DNA of 64,000 nt from CAYWMD01 sp964458575 (GCA_964458575.1 CAYWMD010000033.1:6504-70503), one strand, 5' to 3'. Shown: positions 50,202 through 59,020, counted from the stretch's first letter. The notes: generated by a model from the letters alone, not told the origin. Made by a program: numbers and translations.

Positions 50202-51563
50202 ATGCGCCACGCGAAACCTCACCCCGGCCCTCTCCCTTTCCGAAAGGGAGAGGGAGAATTATCGTCAGTTCTCACGCAATCGGGGCGACTTCGCCTCCGG
50301 ATTACGGCGGCGGCGGAATCCGTTGTGCGGGCGGGACATCCTTGGGTATTTGCCGACCGTGTGCGCGAACAAAACCGTGAGGGATCGGTCGGGGAACTCG
50401 CGGTAATTTATGACCGCAACGACCGGTTTCTCGCGGTCGGGCTGTTCGATCCGGCTTCGCCGATTCGCGTCAGAATCCTGCATACGGGAAAGCCTTTGAA
50501 GATTGACCGGGCCTTCTGGCAGGCGCGGTTCGACACATCCGTGCTCCGACGCCAGGGGCTGTTTGATGAACAAACTACAGGTTACCGCCTGATCAACGGC
50601 GAGAGCGATGGCTGGCCGGGGCTGGTTCTGGACCGTTACGACAAGACGCTGGTGTTGAAAATTTACACGGCGGCGTGGCTGCCACGACTGGAACAACTTG
50701 CGGGATTAATGGCCGCATCGTTGGCCCCCGGGCAGATCGTGCTGCGAATGAGTCGGAACATCCAAGCGGCGACGGCGAGTTCCGCGATTCGCCCGACCCA
50801 TCGGTCGTCGCCGGTGGCAGATGCCATTCCGCCAGCAAGGCAGCCGAACATTTGGCAGGATGGTGAAGTTGTCTTTTTGAGGCGCTCTGCGCTTGAAGCC
50901 GGCGCACCGAGCTGCTTTCTCGAAAGCGGATTAAAATTCGAGGCGGATGTTTTTCGTGGCCAAAAGACCGGCTTTTTTCTCGATCAACGGGAAAATCGCC
51001 GCTTGGTGGAGTCACTGGCCGAAGGGCGAGCGGTGTTAAATACATTCAGCTTTTCCGGCGGATTTTCCCTTTATGCGGCGCGGGGCGGAGCCAAATCAGT
51101 CACGGACCTCGACATCAGTCCGCATGCGCTCGAATCCTGCCGGCGAAACTTCAACCTCAACAAAGACAAGCAGGGCGTAAAGACATGTCGGCATGAAACG
51201 ATTCAAGCTGACGCGTTCAAGTGGCTCGCGAAACTTTCACAGCCGAATTTCGATTTGATCGTGCTGGATCCGCCGTCGCTGGCGAGACGGGAAACCGAAC
51301 GGACGAGAGCGATTCGCGCGTACGGGGCGCTCACAGCCGATGCCATTCGCGGTCTGAAACGCGACGGTCTTCTGGTGGCCGGTTCCTGCTCGGCTCATGT
51401 CTCGGCAGAGGAATTTTTCGGCGCGGTCCGGCAAAGCGCAGTGAGGTCAGGCCGTAAGTTTGTGGAATTGCGGACGACGCAGCACGCACCGGATCATCCG
51501 GCAACTTTCAAGGAGGCCGAGTATTTGAAGGCGGTTTATCTGCGGTTTGACAGCCGCGCATGA
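50202..51563 (+). CDS. RlmI-like 23S rRNA (cytosine-C5) methyltransferase with repeat-encoded N-terminus
   Basis: 453 residues. A PUA domain begins at about residue 30 ('GRLRLRITAAAESVVRAGHP', 'PWVFADRV'); EEHUD-type and Rossmann methyltransferase domains follow. 'KTGFFLDQRENRRLV' and 'VLNTFSFSGGFSLYAARGGA' form the SAM motif; 'FDLIVLDPPSLARRE' is the DPPS catalytic loop. Residues ~5-20 ('KPHPGPLPFRKGEGEL') translate a family A element (50218-50258). ATG 50202 is the only ATG/TTG start before the PUA domain. A ~35-residue Ala/Pro/Arg insert lies at about 188-222. Probable 23S rRNA m5C modification; the exact site is uncertain. Confidence 0.85.
   Translation: MRHAKPHPGPLPFRKGEGELSSVLTQSGRLRLRITAAAESVVRAGHPWVFADRVREQNREGSVGELAVIYDRNDRFLAVGLFDPASPIRVRILHTGKPLKIDRAFWQARFDTSVLRRQGLFDEQTTGYRLINGESDGWPGLVLDRYDKTLVLKIYTAAWLPRLEQLAGLMAASLAPGQIVLRMSRNIQAATASSAIRPTHRSSPVADAIPPARQPNIWQDGEVVFLRRSALEAGAPSCFLESGLKFEADVFRGQKTGFFLDQRENRRLVESLAEGRAVLNTFSFSGGFSLYAARGGAKSVTDLDISPHALESCRRNFNLNKDKQGVKTCRHETIQADAFKWLAKLSQPNFDLIVLDPPSLARRETERTRAIRAYGALTADAIRGLKRDGLLVAGSCSAHVSAEEFFGAVRQSAVRSGRKFVELRTTQHAPDHPATFKEAEYLKAVYLRFDSRA
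50218..50258. repeat. Single family A element coding the N-terminus of the RlmI-type protein
   Basis: CTCACCCCGGCCCTCTCCCT then TTCCGAAAGGGAGAGGGAG. Only the left half of the usual pair is present. It lies in the 27-bp gap and the first ~20 codons. Confidence 0.8.
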
Positions 51564-51643
51564 CGTTGCCGTGCAGAATTGAGATCGTATCAGACACTGC
51601 GCGATTGACTCGGGCATCAAGTTCCGCAAATTGTGATCCCGTT

Positions 51644-53194
51644 ATGGCAAAAGTCGAAAGGGCACTCCTTTCTGTTTCAGACAAAACCGGACTCCTGACG
51701 CTGGCGCAAGCGCTCGCGACCGCGGGAGTCGAATTGATTTCCACCGGCGGCACGGCAAAAGCCCTGCGCGACGCCGGTCTGGCGGTGAAAGACATCAGCG
51801 AACACACGGGCTTCCCGGAAATGCTCGATGGCCGGGTCAAGACGCTCCATCCAAAGGTCCACGGCGGTTTGCTTTACATCCGGGGTAATGCCACACACGA
51901 GGCGGCAGTCCGGCAACACGCCATCGCGCCGATTGATCTCGTCGTGGTGAACCTTTACCCATTCGAAGCGACGGTGGCCAAACCGAACGTCTCGCTGCAC
52001 GATGCGATCGAGAACATTGACATTGGCGGCCCTTCCATGCTTCGCAGCGCCGCGAAAAACCACGAAAGTGTCACCGTGGTTGTGGATCCGATGGATTACG
52101 CGGAGGTGGCCAAACAGATCGCGGAAAACGGCAACACGACATTGGAATTGCGCCGGCGGCTCGCCGCCAAGGTTTATGCGCGCACCGCGGCTTATGACGC
52201 GGCCATCGCCGCCCATTTGCAGAAGGAATTCTCCGGTGATCAAAGCGGGTTGCCGCCGTCGCTCACAGTTTCCGTACCGCTGGCGCAACCGTTGCGCTAC
52301 GGTGAGAATCCACATCAGGTCGCCGCGCTTTACGGCCGGTTTCACGAGTATTTCAAGCAACTTCACGGGAAGGAGCTTTCTTACAACAACATCCTCGATC
52401 TCACCGCCGCGGCGGCGTTGATCAGCGAGTTCAACAACGATGCGCCGACGCTCGCGATTCTCAAACACACGAACCCCTGCGGCGTCGGCCAGGGCGCGAA
52501 TTTGCGCGAGGCGTGGGACAAGGCGTTTGCCACGGACCGGCAAGCGCCCTTCGGCGGCATCATCGCCGTAAACCAGCCGCTCGATGCCGTGTGTGCCGAA
52601 GCCATCGCGGAAATTTTCAGTGAAGTGATTGTCGCGCCGAAATTCACACCCGAGGCGCTGGCGGTCCTCCAGAAGAAGAAAAACCTGAGGTTGTTGCAAA
52701 CCGTAAAAGCCCTGGCGGCAGCGCAACCGTGGGATGTGCGCAGCGTCGGCGCCGATTCATACCTGCTGCAACAGCGCGACTTGAAGGTCACCAGCAGCGC
52801 CGATCTGAAAACCGCTACCCGGCGCGCGCCCGCGGCAGCCGAACTCAAAGCCATGTTGTTCGGCTGGCGGGTCGTGAAGCATCTGAAGTCGAACGCGATT
52901 CTTTACTGCGGACCGGACCGCACGCTGGGAGTGGGGGCGGGACAGATGAGTCGGGTGGACGCCAGCCGCATCGCCGTGTGGAAGGCGGGCGAGGCCGGGC
53001 TTTCGCTCCAGGGCAGTGTGGTATGCAGCGATGCATTCTTCCCGTTTCCGGACGGTCTGATCGCGGCGGCGGAGGCCGGGGCAACGGCGGCCATCCAGCC
53101 CGGCGGCTCAATGCGCGATGGCGATGTGATTGCGGCGGCCGACGAACGAAACCTGGCCATGATGTTCACGGGCCTGCGACATTTCCGGCATTGA
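51644..53194 (+). CDS. purH: Bifunctional AICAR formyltransferase/IMP cyclohydrolase
   Basis: 516 residues from ATG 51644 (MAKVERALLSVSDKTGL, the family start). The N-terminal IMP cyclohydrolase (1-~195) has 'LISTGGTAKALRDAG', 'DGRVKTLHPKVHGGLL' and 'NIDIGGPSMLRSAAKN'. The AICAR transformylase (~200-516) has 'LRYGENPHQVAALY', 'AILKHTNPCGVGQG' and 'DAFFPFPDGLIAAAEAGA'. It performs the last two steps of IMP synthesis. It ends cleanly; the minus-strand exopolysaccharide genes converge on it. Confidence 0.97.
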   Translation: MAKVERALLSVSDKTGLLTLAQALATAGVELISTGGTAKALRDAGLAVKDISEHTGFPEMLDGRVKTLHPKVHGGLLYIRGNATHEAAVRQHAIAPIDLVVVNLYPFEATVAKPNVSLHDAIENIDIGGPSMLRSAAKNHESVTVVVDPMDYAEVAKQIAENGNTTLELRRRLAAKVYARTAAYDAAIAAHLQKEFSGDQSGLPPSLTVSVPLAQPLRYGENPHQVAALYGRFHEYFKQLHGKELSYNNILDLTAAAALISEFNNDAPTLAILKHTNPCGVGQGANLREAWDKAFATDRQAPFGGIIAVNQPLDAVCAEAIAEIFSEVIVAPKFTPEALAVLQKKKNLRLLQTVKALAAAQPWDVRSVGADSYLLQQRDLKVTSSADLKTATRRAPAAAELKAMLFGWRVVKHLKSNAILYCGPDRTLGVGAGQMSRVDASRIAVWKAGEAGLSLQGSVVCSDAFFPFPDGLIAAAEAGATAAIQPGGSMRDGDVIAAADERNLAMMFTGLRHFRH

Positions 53195-53261
53195 ATCCGG
53201 CGAGGAGCTTTGGGGAACGGACACGCCAAGGTCGTGCGGTTGGATGCGAAGCAAAAGGGAA

Positions 53262-53651
53262 CTACCGCAACAACCAGTAAACGATCGCAACTTCTCCCAG
53301 ACAGATGGCTACGACGAGCGTCCAGACGAGCCACTCGTGGAATCGCTGGGTGCGTTGCGGCGCTTCCTTCAGCCAAAACCGCAGGCGTGCCGAGCCCATT
53401 TCCACCTGATCGCCGTTGCGCAGGCGGATGCTTCGGGTGGCCGCCTGGTTGACCGTCAGGAGCGCGTCGGATTGGGCGGTCAGGATGAATCCTTCCGCGG
53501 GGTTCAGATTCAGGACACAATGCTGGTCCCAGACGCCGGCTTCCTCGAGCTGCAGGTCATTGCCCGTGGCGCGTCCGATCCGTACAGGAAAACGGCGGGC
53601 CATCCATTGAGCGCCCGCCTGTTTGCCGGTCAAAATCTGGAACTGAATCAT
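53262..53651 (-). CDS. FHA-domain protein with C-terminal TM anchor
   Basis: 129 residues. The FHA core (about 1-95) has 'RFPVRIGRATGNDLQL' (the GR-x-x-x-N/D pattern), 'VWDQHCVLNLNP' with the conserved His, and 'TRSIRLRNGDQVEMGSARLR'. A single TM helix ends the protein (about 107-127), giving a tail-anchored arrangement. FHA domains read phosphothreonine. It directly follows a polysaccharide export gene (stop and start one base apart) and a tyrosine autokinase, which suggests a phospho-signalling role in export. That role is inference. Confidence 0.8.
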   Translation of the reverse strand: MIQFQILTGKQAGAQWMARRFPVRIGRATGNDLQLEEAGVWDQHCVLNLNPAEGFILTAQSDALLTVNQAATRSIRLRNGDQVEMGSARLRFWLKEAPQRTQRFHEWLVWTLVVAICLGEVAIVYWLLR

Positions 53652-54344
53652 CTACCAGATGCTTTTTGGCACGTTGATGATGTCGCCCGGATAAACCTGC
53701 GGATCCAGCCTGGGATCGGAAATGGCCTTCTTGTATTTGACTTTGATCAAGGTGCCGTTGGCCCGGGTCAACTGGAGGGTCTTGCTGGCATAATCAGTCA
53801 ATCCACCAGCGGCGCCGATGGCTTGCGTTACTGTGGTCCGGCCAAGGTAGGCCTTGGGACCGGGCACCCGGATTTCGCCGAGAACGGAATAGGACAACTC
53901 GGTGCTTTGTGTGACGGTGACAGTCAAGCGGAGGTAGTATTTGGGAACATACGCGGCGTGTAGTTCCTTTTGCAGCTCCCCGGGAGATTTGCCTACAGCC
54001 CTGACAGAGCCGATCAACGGCAGGGTGATGGTCCCATCGTCCTTGATGCGCTCTTCATGTGGCGGCGGCGGCTCCACGGTGTCCGAGAATTTAACGGTAA
54101 TCAAGTCGCCCACCCGGAAGAACACACCGCCCTCTGGGGCGACCATGCTGTTGGAAGCGACCGAGCTTGTGGTGGGGGCAACGGGTGCCACCGGCGGCGG
54201 CGCTGGTGTCGGTGCTGGCGTCCCAACCGCATCGTAGTTGAAAACCCCTCCGGAATTGGTGGCGCAGCCGGAAAGGAGCAGCATTCCCACCATGGCCGTC
54301 GTACCCACGGCGCAGGAAACCATCTGTAACAGTCTGTTCATCAT
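53652..54344 (-). CDS. Outer-membrane polysaccharide export (OPX/Wza-like) lipoprotein
   Basis: 230 residues from ATG 54344, with AAGGA just upstream. The lipobox is 'LLLSGC' with Cys near residue 26. A Pro/Val-rich linker precedes the poly_export domain (about 75-150; 'FRVGDLITVKFSDT', 'DDGTITLPLIGSVRAVGKSP', 'GELQKELHAAY'). An SLBB domain (~150-225) has 'YSVLGEIRVPGPKAYLG' and 'TVTQAIGAAGGLTDYASK'. It forms the outer-membrane part of the EPS export channel, working with the Wzc-type protein next door. Confidence 0.92.
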   Translation of the reverse strand: MMNRLLQMVSCAVGTTAMVGMLLLSGCATNSGGVFNYDAVGTPAPTPAPPPVAPVAPTTSSVASNSMVAPEGGVFFRVGDLITVKFSDTVEPPPPHEERIKDDGTITLPLIGSVRAVGKSPGELQKELHAAYVPKYYLRLTVTVTQSTELSYSVLGEIRVPGPKAYLGRTTVTQAIGAAGGLTDYASKTLQLTRANGTLIKVKYKKAISDPRLDPQVYPGDIINVPKSIW

Positions 54345-54374
54345 GTGTATCCTTGTTAACCCAAGGTGTCGCAA

Positions 54375-56537
54375 TCAATACTTTTGTTTGATCCCGCCCT
54401 GATCTTTGCCCGCGGCATCCGCCCCGCCCGCGCCGGTTTCGGTCATTTCCTCGTTCTTGGAGTAGTAATCGTGGTAGTAGCCGCTGTAGTAATAGTAGCT
54501 TTCGTCCTGCGACATGTTGATGTTATTGAGCACGATGCCGATGAGGTTGCCGCCGACCTTTTCAATCAATTGCTTGGCGCGGATGTTCATCGGCTGTGGA
54601 TAACGACGATATTGAATCACCTGCAAGGTCATGTCCACTTCGCTCGCCAGAATGGAGGCGTCGCTGACGCCCATGATGGGTGGCGAATCAAAGAGCACAA
54701 AGTCGTATCGCTGTTTCAGTTCGCCAATCAGGTCCTTCATCTGGGCGGAACTCAGGATGCCCAGCGAACTGCTGGGCAGCTTGCCGCTGGCTAGGAAATC
54801 GAGCATGGGAATGGACGTGGTTTGAACGACTTCTTCGAGCGGGTTCTGGCGGAGGAGCAAATTGGTGAGTCCGAGGCTGTTGCTGACCCGCAGCATTTTG
54901 TGAAGCGTCGGGCGGCGAAGATCGGAGTCCACGATCAGAATACGCTGGCCGCTCTGGGCGAACACCGTGGCGAGATTGAGCACCGTGGTGGATTTGCCTT
55001 CGCCGGCGCCGGCGCTGACAACGGCCACCGTGTTGAGCTTGTCATCCTTGCGGGAGAACAACAGGTTGGTGCGCAAGACGCGATAAGCCTCGGCATGCGG
55101 ACTCTCCGCGCCCTCCTCGAAAAGGTTGCCGACGTTTTGTGGAATAACGCCGAGCACGGGCGATTGCAGCGAACGTTCCACGTCGTCAATCGTCTTCACG
55201 CTGGTGTCCAGATACTCGATGAAGAAGGCGAGGCCCACGCCAACGATGAGGCCGATAATGATGCCCAGCAGAATGTTCAGCGGCTTGTTCGGACGGACCG
55301 GCCGCTGGCTGGGCTCGGCTCGGTCGGTGATTTCCACCATCGTGGTCTTCGGCAGTCCCACATCAATTTTCTCGGAGGCGATCTTCATTTCGAGAATCCG
55401 GCGGAAGCTCAATAAACTCTCGAGTTCGCGCTTTTTATCGAAATAGCCGCGGCTTTTTTCGCCCTTCACCAAGTCCGTCTTTTTGGCATCTTCGAGGGTC
55501 CTATCCATGGTCTCGACTTCTGCCCGGGCGCTGGCGACCTGGGCCCTCAGGGCTTCCATCAATCCATCGAGGCCGTTTTGCACCTTGGTTTTGAGTTCAT
55601 TCACCAGACCCTGCGTCCGAATGACATCAGGATTCGCGGCACCCAGATCTTTCTGGAGGACCACCAGGCGCTGTTCGGCCATGTTTAGATCCGTGATCAA
55701 ACCCGTCAGAATCGAGTCCGGAACGGTGCGGGGCAGAACCTCGCGCAGCTTTTCCGGCGTCAGGGCCTCCAGTTTCTTGACCAACTCCTCACGGCCGATC
55801 AGCCGCGATTCGCTGTCCAGTTTGCGGGCCAGGATTTCGCGAACGACGGCATTTTCCAGCAATGGCGTCGGTGCCACGCCCGACACATCCGCGTCGGAAA
55901 TGTCATTGGTCCGGCGCAGCTCTTCCATTTCCGATTGCACCTTGCGGATTTTATCCTCGTGTTCCTGGTAGCGCGCTTCCAGGGCCCTGACGCCTTCCAG
56001 GGTCAACTGGGTGCGACGTTCTTTGCGGTAGTCCCGGTAAACCTCGGCCACGGCGTTGGCCAGTTTGGCCGCCTCATCCTTGTCATCGCTGTAAATACGG
56101 ATTTCGATGAGGCTGGTGTTCCGGACCGGGCGCAGTGCCATCCGGCCTTTGAGCAGCATGACCGTTTCGCTGGTCTTGAGCTTGTCGCCATTCCGGTATT
56201 TGCGCCCCCAAGCCTCGTTCAGGTTCAACAGGTCCACGACCTTGCCCAAGACCTGCTCCGATTGGATGACCTCGAACTCCGTCTGAATAAAGTACGGGTC
56301 GTACACGCCGGATATCTGGCGCTCGGCCAGGCCCGGGATGTCTGAGACGTCGCGCTCGATTTTAATGCGGGCGACACTCGAATACGATTCGGGCAGGATG
56401 AAAGTCACCAGCGTGGCCGTGATGACGACGAGCAGAAACACGGCGAGGATGACGGTTTTGCGGATGCGGATGATGCGCCAATAATCCAGGAAATGGAGTT
56501 TGGCTTCCTGCGGAGGTTGGGCCTTTAATGGATCCAT
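54375..56537 (-). CDS. Wzc-type polysaccharide copolymerase/tyrosine autokinase
   Basis: 720 residues. Wzz domain: TM1 ~29-50, a periplasmic coiled region ~60-430, TM2 ~432-452 after 'RPVRPNKPLN'. Cytoplasmic BY-kinase: Walker A 'SAGAGEGKSTTV' (~508-518), Walker A' 'ILIVDSDLRRP', Walker B 'FVLFDSPPIMG'. A C-terminal Tyr cluster (~680-697, 'SYYYYSGYYHDYYSKNEE') is the autophosphorylation tail. It controls chain length and export of a surface polysaccharide. It lies 30 bp upstream of the OPX lipoprotein gene. Glycosyltransferases are not in this window. Confidence 0.95.
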   Translation of the reverse strand: MDPLKAQPPQEAKLHFLDYWRIIRIRKTVILAVFLLVVITATLVTFILPESYSSVARIKIERDVSDIPGLAERQISGVYDPYFIQTEFEVIQSEQVLGKVVDLLNLNEAWGRKYRNGDKLKTSETVMLLKGRMALRPVRNTSLIEIRIYSDDKDEAAKLANAVAEVYRDYRKERRTQLTLEGVRALEARYQEHEDKIRKVQSEMEELRRTNDISDADVSGVAPTPLLENAVVREILARKLDSESRLIGREELVKKLEALTPEKLREVLPRTVPDSILTGLITDLNMAEQRLVVLQKDLGAANPDVIRTQGLVNELKTKVQNGLDGLMEALRAQVASARAEVETMDRTLEDAKKTDLVKGEKSRGYFDKKRELESLLSFRRILEMKIASEKIDVGLPKTTMVEITDRAEPSQRPVRPNKPLNILLGIIIGLIVGVGLAFFIEYLDTSVKTIDDVERSLQSPVLGVIPQNVGNLFEEGAESPHAEAYRVLRTNLLFSRKDDKLNTVAVVSAGAGEGKSTTVLNLATVFAQSGQRILIVDSDLRRPTLHKMLRVSNSLGLTNLLLRQNPLEEVVQTTSIPMLDFLASGKLPSSSLGILSSAQMKDLIGELKQRYDFVLFDSPPIMGVSDASILASEVDMTLQVIQYRRYPQPMNIRAKQLIEKVGGNLIGIVLNNINMSQDESYYYYSGYYHDYYSKNEEMTETGAGGADAAGKDQGGIKQKY

Positions 56538-56597
56538 AAATCAAAAAAAAGAGGGGCCAGTCACTCGACTCAGCCCCCGATCATGCTTGAGTCAAAA

Positions 56598-57857
56598 TTA
56601 GTACAGCACAGTTGCGCCAACGTAAACACGGTTGCGGTCCCAGTCTCCGTCCGATACGTTGGAATCGGACTCCACCCTATCATAGTTGTATCCGACGTTG
56701 GCCGATACGTGACGATTAAAGGCGTATTCCAAATTCACGCCCAAGCCGAAGTATTTTTGATGCTCGTCATCCAGCGTGCCGCCGTTGTAGGTCGAGTACT
56801 GGAAATTCCCGATCAGGTTGCCGATCAGGCGGGGCATGATCCGGTGTGTGAGCGCGAGGTAAACCACGGTCGTATTGGCATCCTGTGTGAGGTTGCCGGC
56901 GGCGTCTTCGGAATACTGGTCGGTCGCGGTCCGATCGTGCGAGGTGCCAAACTCCAACCGGCTCTCCTTGGCATACTCGTAACTCAGGCTGCTGCGAATG
57001 TAAGGGGATACGCCGTTTTGGTCGTCCTCTGAATTGTAATAATCGTTGAACCGCGCGCCAGCGCGGAAGTTGCCGATCAGATTCGCCAGAAAATTATGTT
57101 CCACTCCGGCGTAAGCGATATGCGAGAGATTGTTGCGGTCATCGCTCATGATCGTTGAGGGGGCCGGATTGAGCAACTGGTCGGCGGTATAATCCACCAA
57201 CGTGAACTGGTAACCAATGATGCCAACGGTGTTGCGCTGGAGGTAGTACCGCCCGTCGAGGTGAATGTCGTGTTCCAGCCGGTTCAGGCGCGCGCCCGTA
57301 CTGGCGACCGTGGTGTCATCATAATCATAGAGCGCGTTCGCGTAGCCGACCTCAATGCCAAACGGGCGTGTGATCTGGGCATTGAAGACGACGGCGCCAT
57401 AGTTCCGAATGTTGTCGCCAGATTGATATTGGGTGGTGTCCTGAGCGCTGTTGCCGACCCGGATGATGTCGGGCTCCTGGCCGACGACAAATGAATCGCG
57501 CACCGAGGCGACAAGCCGTTCGCTGAAATTGTGCTTCAGGTCGAAGGCGAACGTGTGGGTCATGGTGTCATGGCCGTCACGATTATTGATCTTCTTGTCG
57601 TAATACTTGTAATCAAAAACGTAGCTCGCGGAGAGCGTGGTTTCCTCCATGGGCAAAACAATGCCCAGGGCCGGACTGACATCAACGCCGAAGCTGTCAA
57701 CCTTGTCCGAATGGGTGGTGTTGACGTTGTCGTCGTAGAAGCCGCGCAGCGAAGCTGAAGCGGTCCAGGCTTTCGAAAGGTCGGATTGGCCTTGCGCAAC
57801 CTGAATGCTGGCCACGCCAATGGCGGCCACCCCGAGAGACGTATAGATTCTTTTCAT
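56598..57857 (-). CDS. Outer-membrane beta-barrel protein of the exopolysaccharide cluster
   Basis: 419 residues from ATG 57857. Signal peptide 1-23 (ending VAQG|Q). The mature protein has repeated amphipathic strands with aromatic girdles ('WTASASLRGFYDDNVNTTHS', 'TTLSASYVFDYKYYDKKINN', 'NLEYAFNRHVSANVGYNYDR') and ends in 'VYVGATVLY', a C-terminal aromatic typical of barrels. It resembles the putative outer-membrane proteins found beside Wza/Wzc pairs in EPS clusters. It is the first gene of the 57857-53262 operon and 60 bp from wzc. Confidence 0.82.
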   Translation of the reverse strand: MKRIYTSLGVAAIGVASIQVAQGQSDLSKAWTASASLRGFYDDNVNTTHSDKVDSFGVDVSPALGIVLPMEETTLSASYVFDYKYYDKKINNRDGHDTMTHTFAFDLKHNFSERLVASVRDSFVVGQEPDIIRVGNSAQDTTQYQSGDNIRNYGAVVFNAQITRPFGIEVGYANALYDYDDTTVASTGARLNRLEHDIHLDGRYYLQRNTVGIIGYQFTLVDYTADQLLNPAPSTIMSDDRNNLSHIAYAGVEHNFLANLIGNFRAGARFNDYYNSEDDQNGVSPYIRSSLSYEYAKESRLEFGTSHDRTATDQYSEDAAGNLTQDANTTVVYLALTHRIMPRLIGNLIGNFQYSTYNGGTLDDEHQKYFGLGVNLEYAFNRHVSANVGYNYDRVESDSNVSDGDWDRNRVYVGATVLY

Positions 57858-57873
57858 AATCGTTAGCCGTTCT

Positions 57874-57890
57874 CCCCCCACTCGTGGGGG
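57874..57890 (-). promoter_or_regulatory. 5'-leader hairpin of the EPS operon
   Basis: CCCCCA, CTCG, TGGGGG: a six-pair GC-rich stem with a tetraloop, ~18-33 nt upstream of the start codon. It could protect the mRNA 5' end or hide the GGGGAG Shine-Dalgarno-like stretch in its own arm. Confidence 0.45.
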
Positions 57891-57911
57891 TTTGAGAGAA
57901 GTATCAACACT

Positions 57912-57940
57912 CGTTTACTAGAACGCGCCATTCCTGTCAA
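57912..57940 (-). promoter_or_regulatory. Possible promoter of the EPS operon
   Basis: Minus strand TTGACA (57935-57940), 17 bp, TAAACG (57912-57917). The -35 is perfect and the -10 weak. The predicted start (~57905) would place the 57874 hairpin within the first ~30 nt of the mRNA. Confidence 0.35.
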
Positions 57941-58196
57941 ACAAATGTTCAGATATCATCCCCGCGCTACTCAACCTCAAAATCAACCGCTTGACAAGTT
58001 TTTTTCATGCTAATTTCCGGCTGGATTCGCACCCGCACAACCGGCGTTACTGCGGTCGTCTCCCGTGTCGTAAAACGAGCGATGAACTCACGGCCGCTTT
58101 CCCAACCGTCGTGAAACTTCGACTGCCTGCCTCGCCAACCGTTCAAGGATTTCTAGGAATGATTCGTCCCGGATCGCAACGATCCCGGGCGGACGA
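57941..58196. other. Non-coding gap between the EPS operon and the LysM gene
   Basis: No supported gene. Near its end a palindrome TCCCGGATCG-CAA-CGATCCCGGG (58167-58189) lies ~10 bp beyond the stop of the minus-strand LysM gene. It may end that transcript, although no T-tract follows. Confidence 0.5.
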
Positions 58197-58952
58197 TCAC
58201 CGCGCCGGCAGGTTCAACGACTGGCCAACCTGCATCCGCCGCGGGTTTAATCCCGGATTCGCCGCCAACAAAGCCTCCACTTTCACCCCGTATTTCTTGG
58301 CGATGGCGGAGGGGGTTTCGCCGGGTTGAACCTTGTGCGTGCGCGTTGCGGCCGGTGGATCGCTTTTAACGGGACTGCGTTGGTCGCCGCCGCCGGAGCT
58401 GGACGAAACCGCGCCGGCGTTTGGTAACGGAATCGTGGCTCCGGCACCCGGCGCGTTGGCCGACGCCGGGTTGTGACTGGCATAGTAGGCCCGCCACTTC
58501 AGAACTTCGTCCTTCAACTGGCGGTTCTCCTCCGCCAGTTGCTCCAGTTCACGCTGCACGCCCGGCGTTGATGGCAGTGGCAACACTGCCTTGGCCAGAT
58601 CCTGTTTCAACCGGAAGATGTGTTGTTTGATGGTTTCCGCGTTCTCGGCATGGGGGCGGAGTTTCAGGAACTGTTCGTAATGATAAATCGCCGTGGCGGC
58701 GTTTGGGACCTTGTCCGCGTACAACCAACCCAGCTCGAAATGCGCCGCGGCCGAATGCGGATTCGTCTCGAGCGCTTTTTCAAACGCCTCGATGGCGCCC
58801 GCGTAGTCCATCGAGTTCACCCGGGTGCGTCCGGCTTGAAAGTGCGGCTCTTTTTCCTCGGCCGATTGGCTGGGCCCGCCGGGAAAGCAACCGCACAAGG
58901 CCGCGCAGCCAAACAACACTAGCGCGGATTGTGGGAACCGGAACAATTTCAT
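58197..58952 (-). CDS. TPR-LysM lipoprotein
   Basis: 251 residues. The N-terminal signal ends in 'AALCGC' (lipobox, Cys at about 22). TPR helices (~38-115) include 'MDYAGAIEAFEKALETNPHS'. A coiled segment follows (~130-155, 'ELEQLAEENRQLKDEVLKWR'), then a Pro/Ala/Ser linker. The LysM domain (~204-250) has 'HKVQPGETPSAIAKKYGVKV', 'LLAANPGLNPRRMQVGQSLN'. It probably binds peptidoglycan from the outer membrane. Stand-alone gene. Confidence 0.85.
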   Translation of the reverse strand: MKLFRFPQSALVLFGCAALCGCFPGGPSQSAEEKEPHFQAGRTRVNSMDYAGAIEAFEKALETNPHSAAAHFELGWLYADKVPNAATAIYHYEQFLKLRPHAENAETIKQHIFRLKQDLAKAVLPLPSTPGVQRELEQLAEENRQLKDEVLKWRAYYASHNPASANAPGAGATIPLPNAGAVSSSSGGGDQRSPVKSDPPAATRTHKVQPGETPSAIAKKYGVKVEALLAANPGLNPRRMQVGQSLNLPAR

Positions 58953-59020
58953 GGCGCGAACCTAAACGAACCCGCGGCACCGCGCAATGACGTGCTCGCA
59001 ACAATTGCCGCAAACCGTCA

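Noticed and set aside
50760..50865. Insert in the RlmI-type protein (about residues 188-222) as another translated repeat
   Set aside because: The DNA shows no palindrome or similarity to the repeat families seen elsewhere in the window, so it is left as an unexplained Ala/Pro/Arg-rich loop.
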